Positions 1 to 11,595 are shown, numbered from the stretch's first letter. The stretch is DNA of 64,000 bases from Stentor coeruleus (GCA_001970955.1 MPUH01000004.1:62001-126000), one strand, 5' to 3'. The notes: generated by a model from the letters alone, not told the origin. Translations and numbers: made by a program.

Positions 1-898
1 GTCCTTTTTCATCGAACTCAGGCAAGTTTTTATTCTCAACAGTATTCTCAACGATTTTCTTCCAGTCAACTTTCCCTTCTTTCTTATTTTTAACCTTCAT
101 AATCCCAGGTCCTTGGCTTATACAAGGAAAAGGGAATTCAGCTTTACTTTCTACACTATTCAAAGGAGGGACTTTTAAACATATACCAAAAGGATTCGAC
201 TTATCTTGTACTTGCACATGTAAAAATGCTCCCATAAGTTCCCCTTCAGTATTATCAAACCAATCTGAAGATTTTTCAGGGAATTTATAATCCCCTAATT
301 TTAATGATGAAGATATATTTGTATTAGGGAATACTGAAGTATATGAGCCAAAACGAGAATTTGTTGAATAAGTATCTGAACCTAAATAACCAAGTTTATG
401 ATGGAAATAATCTTTTTCAGTTAAGCTTATCTGTGGAGGGAAATGAGAAATACTGTCACTGAATAAGTCAGTAGGCGCATTCCAACGAAATTTTTCTGAG
501 TTTGATTTGTGGAGATAAGTGAGGTTTTTCCAGCTGATTTCAGAAAGTTCACGTCCAGTTCCTGAGGATTCAAGTTTTAATAAGAGGAAGAGAATTGATA
601 TGTGCTGGGTTAAAGGGGTGTAGGTGTAGCTGCCATTTGCGTAGTGTTTTTTACTTAAAAAAAGGTTGATTAAGATTTCTAAAGCTGTAGCTTCATCGAA
701 TTGACTACTGCAACGCATTGTGAAGACAATTTTGTTGATTTCTTGGAGTAAATGGTCAAGGGATTTACAAGGCTGGTCTTGATATCTGACTATGACTTAC
801 TTTAGTAAAATTCCCCATACTTCGCTATTCAAACCTTTAGCTGAGCCCTTAATATTTTTCTCAAGTGCATTTAAATCTGCAATAACACTAGCCGCCAT
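1..898 (-). CDS. Unrecognised protein, N-terminal part (runs off left edge), one 15-nt intron
   Basis: Partial gene read on the minus strand as join of 898..801 and 785..1. It begins MAASVIADLNALEKNIKGS and continues for about 294 residues to the window edge. The first exon is 98 nt (32 codons plus 2 nt); without splicing the frame meets a TAA inside the intron, and removal of 786-800 gives one open frame to the edge. Composition is globular: a helical N-terminal third rich in Leu, Ile and Asn, then a Ser/Thr-rich middle and a basic stretch near the end (KVKNKKEGKVDWKK). I see no diagnostic motif. A gamma-tubulin complex component is one weak possibility from the overall look, but I cannot support it. 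The gene is divergent from the GTPase gene with only 26 bp between the two start codons, so they must share a very small promoter region. Confidence 0.8.
786..800 (-). other. 15-nt spliceosomal intron
   Basis: On the minus strand the sequence is GTAAGTCATAGTCAG: GT start, AG end, 15 nt. It contains an in-frame stop in the unspliced reading and its removal restores the frame between codons 32 and 34 of the edge gene. Fixed 15-nt introns are known from heterotrich ciliates such as Stentor. Confidence 0.9.
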
Positions 899-924
899 AG
901 TATAAAAATCAATATAATAATCTT

Positions 925-2673
925 ATGAGTATCCATGATTTCATGATGATAAACGAAGGAATTGCAGATGATCCAGATATAAACCTTAGCAATCCAACTC
1001 GTAAAAGAAAAATAAATAACCTAAGGTCGCAAAAGAAAAAAAGTGTAGAGCTTAAAGGTCAAAATGATTTGACTGATATAACAACACCTATAGGAAGAGA
1101 AAAAGATTGGGGAGATAGAGAATATAAATTAAGGCTTATAGAACTTACTGAGATTAGAAGGAAAGAGCTTATAACACAGATGCTTTATAGACTTGCTGAA
1201 GGTAAAGGTAAGGCTTTTTATATGATTGGGATTAGTGATGATGGTTTTCCTGTAGGGATTTTAAAGGAGCATATGGATGAAAGTATTGCGAATTTGGAGT
1301 CTATGGCTGGAGAAATAGGTGCGAAAATTGTTGTGCTTAGAAAGGATATGACGACTGCTGAGACATTTGTTGCAGAGATTATGGTTAATAAACGAGAAAG
1401 GAATGAGGTTATAATGGATGTAAGAGTTATCTTATTAGGTGCTGAAGGTAGTGGTAAAAGTACTCTTATAAGCGTTCTTACCTCAGGTCGACGAGATAAT
1501 GGTAAAGGTTTGGCACGTAGTAATATTTGTAAGCACAAATCTGAGCTCCTTCTCGGTAAAACTACATCCGTAAGCCAACATATCCTAGGCTTTAACTCCA
1601 AAGGCAACATAACCAATTATTCTGTAGGTTTTGCTAACACATACGAAAAAATCCTTGACCTTTCAAGCAAAATAATAACCTTTATCGATATTGGAGGTAG
1701 TGAAAAATATGCTAAAACCCTAAACGCAGGTCTTTATAATCATTTACCCGATTATGCAATGTTAGTAATTGACGCCATAAGAGGAATACAAGATATAACC
1801 CTTGAACATTTTCAATTAGCCCTTGCAATGAAACTTCCTTTAATAATTGTTATAACAAAAACAGATAAAGCAACGAACTCAGAGCTAAATTCAACCTTAG
1901 ACCAAATTGAATTATCTATAAAAAACCTCAAAATTTATATGGACTGTAAAGAAGATGTTGTTATGGTATCTAATCTTTTTTTATCAGAAGGTATAGTCCC
2001 TGTTTTTAAAATTTCTAGTGTAGGTTTTGATAATTTCGATATACTGAAGAACTTTTTAAACCTTCTTCCTGTATCTTCTGAATGGGATCATAAGACTCAA
2101 AAGCATTTTTATATTGAACAAGTTATAGAAAAACCTGACATTGCTGGGAAAATTGTGGGTGGGGCAATGCTTAAAGGGACTGTGAATAGTGGACAGAAAA
2201 TGTGGTTGGGACCTGATAATGGTGGAAATTTTATACAAGTTATTATTGCGAGTATTCATTGTAAACATGTAACTGTAAGAAGTGTTAAAGCTGGGCAATT
2301 TTGTTCGTTTTTATTAAAAGACTGTTCAGCTTTAAGACCTGGTATGGTACTTTTAGACCTTAATACACATCCTTATGCAGCTTTTGAGTTTGATTGTGAA
2401 ATTTTGGCTATAGATAAAATTCATGAAGTTAGAAGTGTTACAAATAGTTATCAACCTTTAATTCATACACAGACTATTAGACAGTGTACTAGGATATTAA
2501 ATGATTGTGGGGATGTCAAGATTTACCCCGCACAGATGTGCTTATTAAAACTTAGGTTTTTGTATAGACCTGAATATATTGAAGAAGGAACTCAATTAAT
2601 GATAAGAGATACTTTTATTACGGCGGTTGGGAAAATTACTAGGGTTTATCATTTTGAAGGTGGGTTAGGATAA
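925..2673 (+). CDS. GTPBP1/GTPBP2-like translational GTPase
   Basis: A 582-residue GTPase of the GTPBP1/2 group (relatives of EF-Tu/Hbs1, linked in animals to ribosome rescue and mRNA turnover). The P-loop is GAEGSGKS at residues 172-179, the G4 motif is TKTD at 311-314, and the G3 motif is DIGGS at 255-259. After the G domain come beta-barrel domains with family-typical segments such as SIHCKHVTVRSVKAGQF, LRPGMVLL and HTQTIRQCTRIL. Length and order match the family. The odd point is G3: relatives carry DLAGH, whose His corresponds to the catalytic His of EF-Tu; here it is Ser259. The N-terminal 60 residues are basic and probably disordered. The stop codon lies 18 bp from the convergent TBC gene. 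Confidence 0.9.
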   Translation: MSIHDFMMINEGIADDPDINLSNPTRKRKINNLRSQKKKSVELKGQNDLTDITTPIGREKDWGDREYKLRLIELTEIRRKELITQMLYRLAEGKGKAFYMIGISDDGFPVGILKEHMDESIANLESMAGEIGAKIVVLRKDMTTAETFVAEIMVNKRERNEVIMDVRVILLGAEGSGKSTLISVLTSGRRDNGKGLARSNICKHKSELLLGKTTSVSQHILGFNSKGNITNYSVGFANTYEKILDLSSKIITFIDIGGSEKYAKTLNAGLYNHLPDYAMLVIDAIRGIQDITLEHFQLALAMKLPLIIVITKTDKATNSELNSTLDQIELSIKNLKIYMDCKEDVVMVSNLFLSEGIVPVFKISSVGFDNFDILKNFLNLLPVSSEWDHKTQKHFYIEQVIEKPDIAGKIVGGAMLKGTVNSGQKMWLGPDNGGNFIQVIIASIHCKHVTVRSVKAGQFCSFLLKDCSALRPGMVLLDLNTHPYAAFEFDCEILAIDKIHEVRSVTNSYQPLIHTQTIRQCTRILNDCGDVKIYPAQMCLLKLRFLYRPEYIEEGTQLMIRDTFITAVGKITRVYHFEGGLG

Positions 2674-2691
2674 TTATTTATTTAATGATAA

Positions 2692-3693
2692 TCATTGCTT
2701 AGTTAAAACCCAATCAATATATTTTTCTTTAGGATTGGTATTGTAATCATTTTCAAGCCTCGTTAGTAGTTTTCTGCTTAATGAAAATTTAAAAGCTTGC
2801 TTCATAAGTTTTTCACTATCAATATCAACACCTAAGACTCGGAGGATTTCCATAGACTTTTCAAAGCTACTATGGGAAAGATCTTTACCTCGAGTATTGA
2901 GGATTGATAAAAAAACTCTATAGAACACTTTTGCCCCTTCATTAAAGAAGCAGTCCCATATACGCAAAGAAGCTTCTATTGTGAAATTGCTTGTAAAGCC
3001 AGTCATAAACCATTGGGTTGCGTACATTGAAATCGATAAACCAGAATTTTTGAAATTTTTGTATATGCTTGGGAAGTAATGCCTTAGGACTCCATTCGCT
3101 ACATAAAAGCATCCATATATCTTTGGCATTCCATGTATAAAAAAACTCCTAAAATCATATTGTGTAAGCAAAGTTACCAAAAGCCAGAAAGTCTCTTCCT
3201 CACTCAGAAATATCAAAAACATGGCAACAATAAAACTCATCCCCTGTGTATAACTGACTTCAGGGTCCATAATCGCATAAGCTCTAAGAACTCTATACAA
3301 AGATTGTTTCCCTTCTGTTCCTCTAAATTTAACATGATTAGGAAAAGTTCTATCAAGGTCTAAAGTGATTTCAATTTCAACATTTCGCTGAGCTTCTAAA
3401 GATAAAAGTGAGGCATAATAATTTGCTGGATAATTTTCTTTAATAACATCAGCATCTGATAATAAATACCAAATACGTCCTCTAAAACAGCTGGGGATAC
3501 CTTTGCGGATACGGTTTTTAAGCTTTTTTGATTTGGAAAGAGTATATCGATCCCAGTCACCTAGCATTTTGGCCCATTTTTCTATACGAGCATTTTCTTT
3601 GTGGATATTTTCGGTTTTCCGTTGAGATGTACTAAGGAAACCATATTTGTCGATGGTTTTAACATCTGTTTTGCTTGTTTTGGATGATGACAT
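2692..3693 (-). CDS. TBC-domain Rab GTPase-activating protein
   Basis: A 333-residue protein made almost wholly of one TBC domain, which accelerates GTP hydrolysis by Rab GTPases in membrane traffic. The N-terminal signature R-K-G-I-P-S-C-F-R-G-R-I-W is at about residues 63-75. The arginine finger lies in LDLDRTFPNH (Arg near residue 113) and the glutamine finger in SYTQGMSF (near 148-155), so both catalytic fingers are present and activity is expected. Further typical segments are QWFMTGFTSNF and RIWDCFFNEGAKVFYRV. There is no membrane segment and no extra domain; the first 45 residues are polar. The gene ends in TGA, evidence that TGA is a stop here. The partner Rab cannot be told from sequence. 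Confidence 0.93.
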   Translation of the reverse strand: MSSSKTSKTDVKTIDKYGFLSTSQRKTENIHKENARIEKWAKMLGDWDRYTLSKSKKLKNRIRKGIPSCFRGRIWYLLSDADVIKENYPANYYASLLSLEAQRNVEIEITLDLDRTFPNHVKFRGTEGKQSLYRVLRAYAIMDPEVSYTQGMSFIVAMFLIFLSEEETFWLLVTLLTQYDFRSFFIHGMPKIYGCFYVANGVLRHYFPSIYKNFKNSGLSISMYATQWFMTGFTSNFTIEASLRIWDCFFNEGAKVFYRVFLSILNTRGKDLSHSSFEKSMEILRVLGVDIDSEKLMKQAFKFSLSRKLLTRLENDYNTNPKEKYIDWVLTKQ

Positions 3694-3827
3694 TTTATTT
3701 CAGAAGGATTTAGGATAGATTTATGTGAAAAATGATGGTTTTGGATTTTAAGGGACTGGGATAAGGTTTGGTATAATGAAGAATTTAGTTATATCTAAAG
3801 TTTTAACTAGAAAATATAAACTTTTAG

Positions 3828-4748
3828 TTAAATTGAATCTTTGTAACGAGGCTCGCTGGACATTTCAGAGTATCTAAGTTTGCGTTTTTGACAGTAAAGC
3901 CAAGAAAATGGGATTGATAGAATTAAGGTAGAAATACTTATAAGCACTGCACCTAGGATTGTATAATCTTTAGAACTTTGAGAAAATTCTATAAGATCAT
4001 TTTGAGAAGCAAAAACTAATGGATCAGATTCACCACGGACTTCTATTATAATTGGATAGCTGAGGTTGGTATAAGGATTATTTGTGCGCCAAGTAATCAT
4101 ATCTTGTATATAATATCCTTTACCATCACAGCCATTTTTATACCAATCAACTATATCTAAAGAGTCATTAACTATAATACACACTTTAACTGTGTTATAG
4201 TGACAATAACAAGACTGAGTTTTTATATCCCAATATCCTCTTCCATTCATCTTACACACTTTAGCATTTACAGGATTCCTTATTTTACTATGAACAACCA
4301 GTCTATCTATCTTACTACTATGCAACCTATCCATATATTCAATTTCCAAAGTCATATTAACTGTCACATTGTATTCCATTTCACTTTTAACATATAAAAT
4401 ATCATAATTTGTAGTATTTTTCACTAAGACTGAATATGTTGAAAAAAACAAAGCTGTATATTCTGGAAAATCTTTAATATTAGAACCCCAATTTTCAGTA
4501 GTGTTATGCGACAACTGTATAGTTTCTGAAGGGTGTATAATAAGTTTGGCAGAAGAGTTTTGAAAGATTTCGAATATGGGAGCCCAGGATTTTAAAGCCT
4601 TGTCTAATGTATGAAACTCTTTAGATTGTGGGTCGATTAGAGACTGGATTAAAAAATACAGACCTAAAGTTAGAATGCAAAGCATTATTATCACAAGGAT
4701 ATAACATCTCCCTGGAAGCCTCATAGCTTCCTTTTTATTATCGTCCAT
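3828..4748 (-). CDS. Two-pass membrane protein with N-glycosylated lumenal domain, unknown function
   Basis: A 306-residue protein I do not recognise. One hydrophobic segment near residues 16-38 (VIIMLCILTLGLYFLIQSLI) and a second near 265-288 (ILGAVLISISTLILSIPFSW) bracket a loop of about 225 residues. The loop has at least seven N-X-S/T sites (NSS, NTT, NTT, NVT, NMT, NDS, NLS) and a cluster of cysteines (C-x11-C-x-C and later ones), as expected of a lumenal or extracellular domain with disulfides. The N terminus is short and cytoplasmic-like (basic), the C tail is basic with Tyr and Ser. The shape (TM, big glycosylated loop, TM) resembles accessory or receptor-type surface proteins of ciliates, but no named family can be assigned. 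Confidence 0.75.
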   Translation of the reverse strand: MDDNKKEAMRLPGRCYILVIIMLCILTLGLYFLIQSLIDPQSKEFHTLDKALKSWAPIFEIFQNSSAKLIIHPSETIQLSHNTTENWGSNIKDFPEYTALFFSTYSVLVKNTTNYDILYVKSEMEYNVTVNMTLEIEYMDRLHSSKIDRLVVHSKIRNPVNAKVCKMNGRGYWDIKTQSCYCHYNTVKVCIIVNDSLDIVDWYKNGCDGKGYYIQDMITWRTNNPYTNLSYPIIIEVRGESDPLVFASQNDLIEFSQSSKDYTILGAVLISISTLILSIPFSWLYCQKRKLRYSEMSSEPRYKDSI

Positions 4749-5364
4749 AATAATAACTATTTAAGTGTATTCATGTTTATAAAGCATTAAATTCTCTATT
4801 TTTAATGATAATTACTTTTCTTATGATTTCTTAGCAAATTTCGCTATTTGTCAAATGAACTTTAAACCTAATTTAAGAAATTAGGATTGTTTTGAAAATT
4901 ATTTTTGAAGAGTTTTGGGATATAAGTTTTGCTTAGAAAAATTTTGAAATTTAACTTTAGTTTTCTGAGGTGTTTGGATTGGAAATAAGAATTTTGGATT
5001 TAATAGCTTGTTTTTTGATGGACTTTTTCATTATATTGAATATATCGTATTTAGAGTATATCTGATATAAATGTATTATCAAATAAGCTCTAGTTAAGCC
5101 TTAACCCATAATCCTACGCTTCATTTTTTTTTCATTATTTCCTTTATCTTTTATCTACTATAAAATTATATAATTTTTTTCCCTGATATCATATTTCAAT
5201 CTTCAATTCCATTTTGCAAAAATTTTATTAACGATTTATAATTTGAACTATTCTAGCTTTTTTTTTGATTTAGAAAGTTTTAATTTTGTGTTTTTTTATC
5301 AATCCTTTATACTGAACTTTCAATTTTGACATAGTTTTGAAATGATTATAATAAAATAATTAAC
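4749..5364. other. Intergenic spacer, no gene seen
   Basis: AT-rich spacer between a minus-strand gene's 5' end and a plus-strand gene, so it holds both promoters. The left half is G-richer on the plus strand and the right half (from about 5090) C-richer. It contains several T- and A-runs but no open frame with protein-like composition and no repeat. Confidence 0.6.
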
Positions 5365-5628
5365 ATGCAGAGAAAAGTGGATTTACGAATTCCTTTGGCG
5401 ACGAACCTAAATAGAAGCTGCTCCCCTAAGATAAAATGCAGAAAAAATAAAAAAAATAAGCCTAGCGAGTTCAAAAGTCATTCACCCTTATCATCAAGGC
5501 CTTATAGTTCTCAGAAAAAAATGAAAGAAGTTATTGAGTTTTGTTACAACAGGCTTGAGGTTAGTCTAAGTTTAATCAAAACAGTTGAGCAAAAGCTCAA
5601 AACTCTAAACTTACCCGATGAATTATAA
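5365..5628 (+). CDS. Small basic hypothetical protein
   Basis: An 87-residue open frame with a strongly basic N-terminal half (Lys/Arg/Ser-rich, e.g. KCRKNKKNKPSEF) and a C-terminal amphipathic helix-like part (EFCYNRLEVSLSLIKTVEQKL). No family recognised. It stands alone between two spacers with flanking composition like that of the other genes here (C-richer before, G-richer after is weak in this case). Codon use is protein-like, which is why I keep it, but it is short and could be a chance frame. A nuclear or cytoskeletal location is only a guess from its charge. Confidence 0.5.
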   Translation: MQRKVDLRIPLATNLNRSCSPKIKCRKNKKNKPSEFKSHSPLSSRPYSSQKKMKEVIEFCYNRLEVSLSLIKTVEQKLKTLNLPDEL

Positions 5629-7537
<1,909 letters not shown>

Positions 7538-7765
7538 TTTAGTATAATTATAAAAACTTTATGTGAATTGAGTTTTGATATAATCGGATAGTATTATAAT
7601 GAGATTTGGAGGATTAGTGAATGCTTTGTAAATATTTATAGGAAAAAATAAATTTTATACTCAGATGATTGTTTAATGGAGGAAAAGATAGGATTTTAAA
7701 AAACTACCATATTTTATCATCTAATATTTTTATATTATACAAATACGCGCTCAGATCATAAATAA

Positions 7766-8317
7766 TTATAATTTATCCTTAAAATACTCTAATTTACTCC
7801 TTTCACAAACTTGAAAATCTTCATCTGAATATCTGATTTCAATTTGACTGTAATAAGACCATATGCAAATGCTATATAAAGATATAGGACTTAATGTCAA
7901 AATTACAATAAGAACTCCTATAGGTTTTAATTTGAGTCTTTTAGCAGCATTTATAGTAAATGTAAAAGTAATAATAAGGCTAACTAATATTCCTATAATT
8001 CCAACAATTATATGAAGAAGTACACTTCGATTTTCAACTTTGAATAATTTTTTGCAATTCAGCCTTGATTTTACTTTGATTTTAAATTTTTCCATACAAA
8101 TTTCACAGATTGGAGTTGTAAGTGCTGGGAATTTCATAAGAATCCAGGTTTTTAAGCATGCTTCATGAGCGAATTTAGTCGTCCCAGAACAAGAACAAGG
8201 GCTGATAAGGTTACTTGGATTTGAATTAAGACATATTCTGCAGATATTAGACATATATGATGTTATAAGGTCTTTTGATTCTAAAATAGTAGTTTTCTGA
8301 TCCATATTATTAGCCAC
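7766..8317 (-). CDS. RING-CH (MARCH-like) membrane E3 ligase, copy 1
   Basis: A 183-residue protein with an N-terminal RING-CH (C4HC3) finger: Cys26, Cys29, Cys41, Cys43, His51, Cys54, Cys71, Cys74 with the family spacing and the typical Trp58. Two transmembrane segments follow at about 98-123 and 132-156, then a short acidic/basic tail. This is the layout of MARCH-type E3 ligases, which ubiquitinate membrane proteins from the cytosolic face. It lies convergent to the NBR1 gene, 228 bp from its stop. This copy has the full tail SKLEYFKDKL; copies 2-4 end earlier because of small deletions. Being next to the ubiquitin-binding receptor NBR1 is suggestive but may be chance. Confidence 0.92.
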   Translation of the reverse strand: MANNMDQKTTILESKDLITSYMSNICRICLNSNPSNLISPCSCSGTTKFAHEACLKTWILMKFPALTTPICEICMEKFKIKVKSRLNCKKLFKVENRSVLLHIIVGIIGILVSLIITFTFTINAAKRLKLKPIGVLIVILTLSPISLYSICIWSYYSQIEIRYSDEDFQVCERSKLEYFKDKL

Positions 8318-8513
8318 TTATCTATTTTCCTTTTCATATTTAAATGTATGTATGATAGGATATACTTTAAGTTCAGGCTTTTTTGTGTAAAAATTTCTTT
8401 AAATACTCGTTTTCCATTGATGAGAATTTATTTTTATTCAAAGACTATATTGTTTATCAATTTAAAGATATTTTTAAAAACTTTTTGCTGTAAGATTATC
8501 CTGAATGATAAGA
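8318..8513. repeat. Duplicated 5' flank of the RING-CH gene
   Basis: About 195 bp upstream of RING-CH copy 1 that recurs upstream of copies 2 (10800-11035), 3 (13054-13240) and 4 (15554-15720), including the phrases TTCTTTAAATACT and CATTGATGAGAAT. It carries the promoter of each RING-CH copy, which may explain why all four stay expressible. At 8513/8514 it joins directly to NBR1-derived sequence, marking the duplication breakpoint. Confidence 0.75.
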
Positions 8514-9208
8514 ATAGGCCCAATTATTGGGATAAGGTATAAATATACAGCTTATCATGATTTTGATTATGTGAAAACTGTGAAGAAAAATGAAATTATT
8601 CTCATCCACTTATAATCAAAGTGCTGATAAACCTTAAAACAAGTCCTTTCTGGACACATCTTTGCGCTATGTCTGGACAGTCATCTTTTATACATGGGAA
8701 ATGAAGGGATGGTAAATCATATTAAAGTGTTTATGAAAGGGCATCACAAAGATAGGCAATTTATATATTTTTTATGAAATATAAAGTAAAAGTTTGTGTT
8801 CAGAAATTCCCTAACAGCTTTGCAGTTGTCCCTGGTGGGTTGATTAAATTTGTTTGGGAAATTAAAAACAAAGGTAAAATGATATGGTTAGAAAGGTCAA
8901 AATTGCTATGATTAAATGGAATTTTATATGTGAAGATGCTGTGCTAATGAAAATTGAGCCTAGAGAAAAAGCTCTGGTCGAAACTAAGACAAGACTTCCT
9001 TATTCTGGAGGGATATACAATGGGACTTGGCAAATTTATACTGGAAATAAGTAATTTGGGAAAATCAAAGCTTATATAAAATGCATGATTGACGAAAAAG
9101 TTAAGATACGTTCTAATATGGACTTTAGTACAGTAAAAGTAAAATCTACTTTGAATAACACAAATGTAAGACCTTGACCTTGCGATATCATAGATTCTCA
9201 ACTTTTAG
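8514..9208 (+). pseudogene. Decayed NBR1 3' fragment, copy 1
   Basis: Starts within the ZZ finger (ATAGGCCCAATTATTGGGATAAGG, matching 6711 onward) and runs through FW and UBA regions to the matching stop. It has several frameshifts and in-frame stops; for example a ZZ cysteine codon TGT has become TGA in the stretch matching TGTAATCATTCTCATCC. It lacks the PB1 domain and any own promoter. It is a duplicate relic of the gene at 6090-7537. Confidence 0.9.
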
Positions 9209-9345
9209 TTTAGTAATAATTATAAAATTTTATGTGAATTGAGTTTTAATATAATCGGATAGTATTATAATGAGATTTGGAGGATTAGTGAATTCTTTGT
9301 AGATATTTTTAGGAAAAATTAAAGTTTATACAAAAAATATATGGA

Positions 9346-9540
9346 TTGTTTAATAGAGAAGAGGATATATCCTTATATAAAGTTCTAATTCTTTTTAATT
9401 TCCCATTTCCATCGTTGTAAAGCCTTTGAAAAACAACTCGATAAAGACTATACTCATCTACTAAAAATCTGTATGTATTGGAATTCTGGAAAAGTTTCAT
9501 CACTAAATTTTTTTGAACTTCAATTGAAAACTGCGACTAA
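9346..9540. repeat. Repeat block X, copy 1
   Basis: About 195 bp that recurs at 11738-11955 and 14780-14985 with few changes. Its minus strand has a 64-residue frame (9309-9503) with protein-like composition (DEYSLYRVVFQRLYNDGNGK), largely kept in copy 3 but shifted in copy 2. No family recognised. It looks like a piece of a gene carried along in the duplications. Confidence 0.7.
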
Positions 9541-9639
9541 GAGTTTTAGTTACAATTTTTACTTTATTTGGTCTTTACCTTTACGTTATTTGAAATCTGG
9601 ACTGTAATGGCAAAGTCTTTTCTTAATTCTCATTCAAAT

Positions 9640-10070
9640 TGTAAATTTAATTAATTAAACATAAAAAAGAAGGTAGAGTTGCATTTAATTTAAGTATTAA
9701 CGAAAAGCAAACAACTTTTAAAAAATATTTAAGACTTAAAACTAAGTATCCAGAGGTATTTTGATACGAAGAATATATATACTGTGCCAAATCAGAAAGC
9801 ACCCATAACACTTTTAGAACTAAATATCCAGTTTGCTACAACATCATTAGAACTTAAAAATATGCCTAAATCAAGCTGGATTCTTAAGAAAAATAAGGTG
9901 AACACAAGACTTGCCTCCATCATCTTGACGATAAAGAAAAGAAACAACAAAGATTTCCTTAGCCAAGTAAAGAGTCATATAGCCAGCGACAACGAGTGGT
10001 TCAATATACTGAATCTGCCTAAATAAAGTGATCTTAGGCCTAACAAACCTCGATTGGGCATGGTTTAAAT
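9640..10070. repeat. Repeat block Y, copy 1
   Basis: About 430 bp that recurs at 12050-12485, 13435-13690 and 15910-16190. On the plus strand an 80-residue frame (9784-10026) ends with SQVKSHIASDNEWFNI; the same protein-like end (SH-x3-DNEWF) is readable in copy 2, while other frames carry the sense in the upstream half, so every copy is broken. No family recognised. It may be a decayed gene or the remains of a transposon; no transposase motif or terminal inverted repeat was seen. Confidence 0.7.
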
Positions 10071-10259
10071 CATATTACCCAAATACTAAACTAACTATTT
10101 ACTTTAAAACTATATACAATTTGGTATAATCCTGTATAATTCTGATATAAATCTTATAGAATTATATTATAAAATATCATATCTCCATCATCTAATTATT
10201 TTATATCATACAACTACTCGCTCAAATCATAAACAATTATAATTTATCCTTAAAATACT

Positions 10260-10787
10260 CTAATTTACTCTTTCACAAACTTGAAAATCTTCATCTGAAT
10301 ATCTGATTTCAATTTTACTGTAAAAAGAGCATATGCAAATGCTATATAAAGATACAGGACTTAATGTCAAAACTAAAATAAGAATTCCTATAGGTTTTAA
10401 TTTGAGCTTTTTAGTAACATTTATAGTAAAAGTAAAAGTAATAATAAGGCAGATTAGTATTCCTATAATTCCTAAAATCATATGAATAAGCACAAATCGG
10501 TTTTCAACTTTGAATAATTTTCTGCATTTTAACCCTGATTTTACTTTGATTTTATATTTTTCCATACAAATTTCACAGATCGGCGTTGTAAGTGCTGGGC
10601 ATTTCATAAGGATCCAGGTTTTTAAGCATTCTTCATGAGCGAATTTACTCGTTCCAGAACAGGAGCAAGGGCTTATAAGATTGCTTGGATTTGAATTAAG
10701 ACATATTCTACAGATATAAGACATATCTGAAGTTATAAGATTTTTTGATTCTGAAATAATAGTTTTCTTATCCATATTATTAGCCAC
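10260..10787 (-). CDS. RING-CH (MARCH-like) membrane E3 ligase, copy 2
   Basis: 175 residues, closely similar to copy 1 along its whole length: the C4HC3 finger begins CRICLNSNPSNLISPCSCSG and closes with CEICMEKYK, followed by two membrane segments. Differences from copy 1 are scattered single residues, none at zinc ligands. It ends FQVCERVN because one base is missing from the CTCC run at the 3' end relative to copy 1, so the eleven residues after CER become VN; copy 3 shares this change. Expected to work as a membrane-bound ubiquitin ligase. Confidence 0.9.
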   Translation of the reverse strand: MANNMDKKTIISESKNLITSDMSYICRICLNSNPSNLISPCSCSGTSKFAHEECLKTWILMKCPALTTPICEICMEKYKIKVKSGLKCRKLFKVENRFVLIHMILGIIGILICLIITFTFTINVTKKLKLKPIGILILVLTLSPVSLYSICICSFYSKIEIRYSDEDFQVCERVN

Positions 10788-10800
10788 TTATGTATTAACC

Positions 10801-10902
10801 TTTTTCATATTTAAATTCATAAATGATAGTTTATACTTTAAGTTCAAGCTTTTTCATATTTAAATGTATGCATGATAGTATATATACTTTAAGTTCAAGC
10901 TT
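10801..10902. repeat. Short tandem duplication in the RING-CH copy 2 promoter region
   Basis: Two imperfect copies of about 50 bp (10801-10849 and 10850-10902), each starting TTTTTCATATTTAAAT and ending ACTTTAAGTTCAAGC. The other RING-CH 5' flanks carry one copy. It is a local duplication within the duplicated unit. Confidence 0.8.
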
Positions 10903-11035
10903 TTTTGTGTAGAAATTTCTTTAAATACTTGTTTTCCATTGATGAGAATGTATTTTTATTCAAAGATTATATTATTTATCAATTTGAAGGTATTTTTATG
11001 AACTTTTTGCTGTAGGATTGTGTTTAATGATAAGA

Positions 11036-11595
11036 ATAGGCCCATTTGTTGAGATAAGGTATAAATGCACATCTTGCCATGATTTTGATTTATATAAAAA
11101 CTGTGAGAAAAAATGTAATCATTCTCATCCACTTATAAAAATCAAAGTGCCGATAAGCCTTAAAACAAATTCTTTCTGAGAACCCTTGCGCTATTTCAGG
11201 ACAGTCATCTTTTGTACATGGAAACGAAGGGATGGTAAATCATATTAAAGAGTTTGTGTTCAGAAATTCCCTAATAACTTTGCAGTTGTCCCATGCGGGC
11301 TGATGATACTTGTTTAGGAAATTAAAACAAAGGTAAAATATATGACCAGAAAGGTCAAAATTGTTATGATTAAATGGAATTCTATATGTGAAAATGCTGT
11401 GCTAAGGAAAATTGATAGACTACCTTATTCTGAAGGAATACACAATGGGACTTGGCAAATTTATACTGGAAATAAACAATTTGGGAAAATCAAAGCTTAT
11501 GTGAAATGCATGATTGATAAAAAAGTTAGGAGCTGCTTTGAATAACTCAAATGTAGGACCTTGACCTTGCGGTATCAATGATTTTCAATTTTTAG
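11036..11595 (+). pseudogene. Decayed NBR1 3' fragment, copy 2
   Basis: Begins at the same breakpoint as copy 1 (ATAGGCCCATTTGTTGAGATAAGG). It has internal deletions compared with copy 1: the part between the ZZ-derived region and the FW region is shortened, and another stretch is missing before CTACCTTATTCTGAAGG. Many shifts and stops. The 67-residue frame at 11342-11545 is only a surviving piece of the FW region. Confidence 0.88.

Noticed and set aside
2692-2694. TGA as a Trp codon (Blepharisma-type code)
   Set aside because: Long conserved proteins use TGG for Trp and contain no in-frame TGA, while the TBC and one RING-CH gene end at TGA; standard code fits best.
7766-8317. RING-CH genes as viral immune-evasion-type K3/K5 homologues
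   Set aside because: The finger and two TM layout is shared with K3/K5, but the genes are typical of host MARCH proteins, lie in host duplications and have host-like composition.
8944-9201. Minus-strand frames in the NBR1 relics (also 13944-14135 and 14426-14623)
   Set aside because: Antisense frames of NBR1-derived pseudogene sequence.
11342-11545. 67-residue plus frame as a separate gene
   Set aside because: It is a surviving stretch of the decayed NBR1 copy 2.
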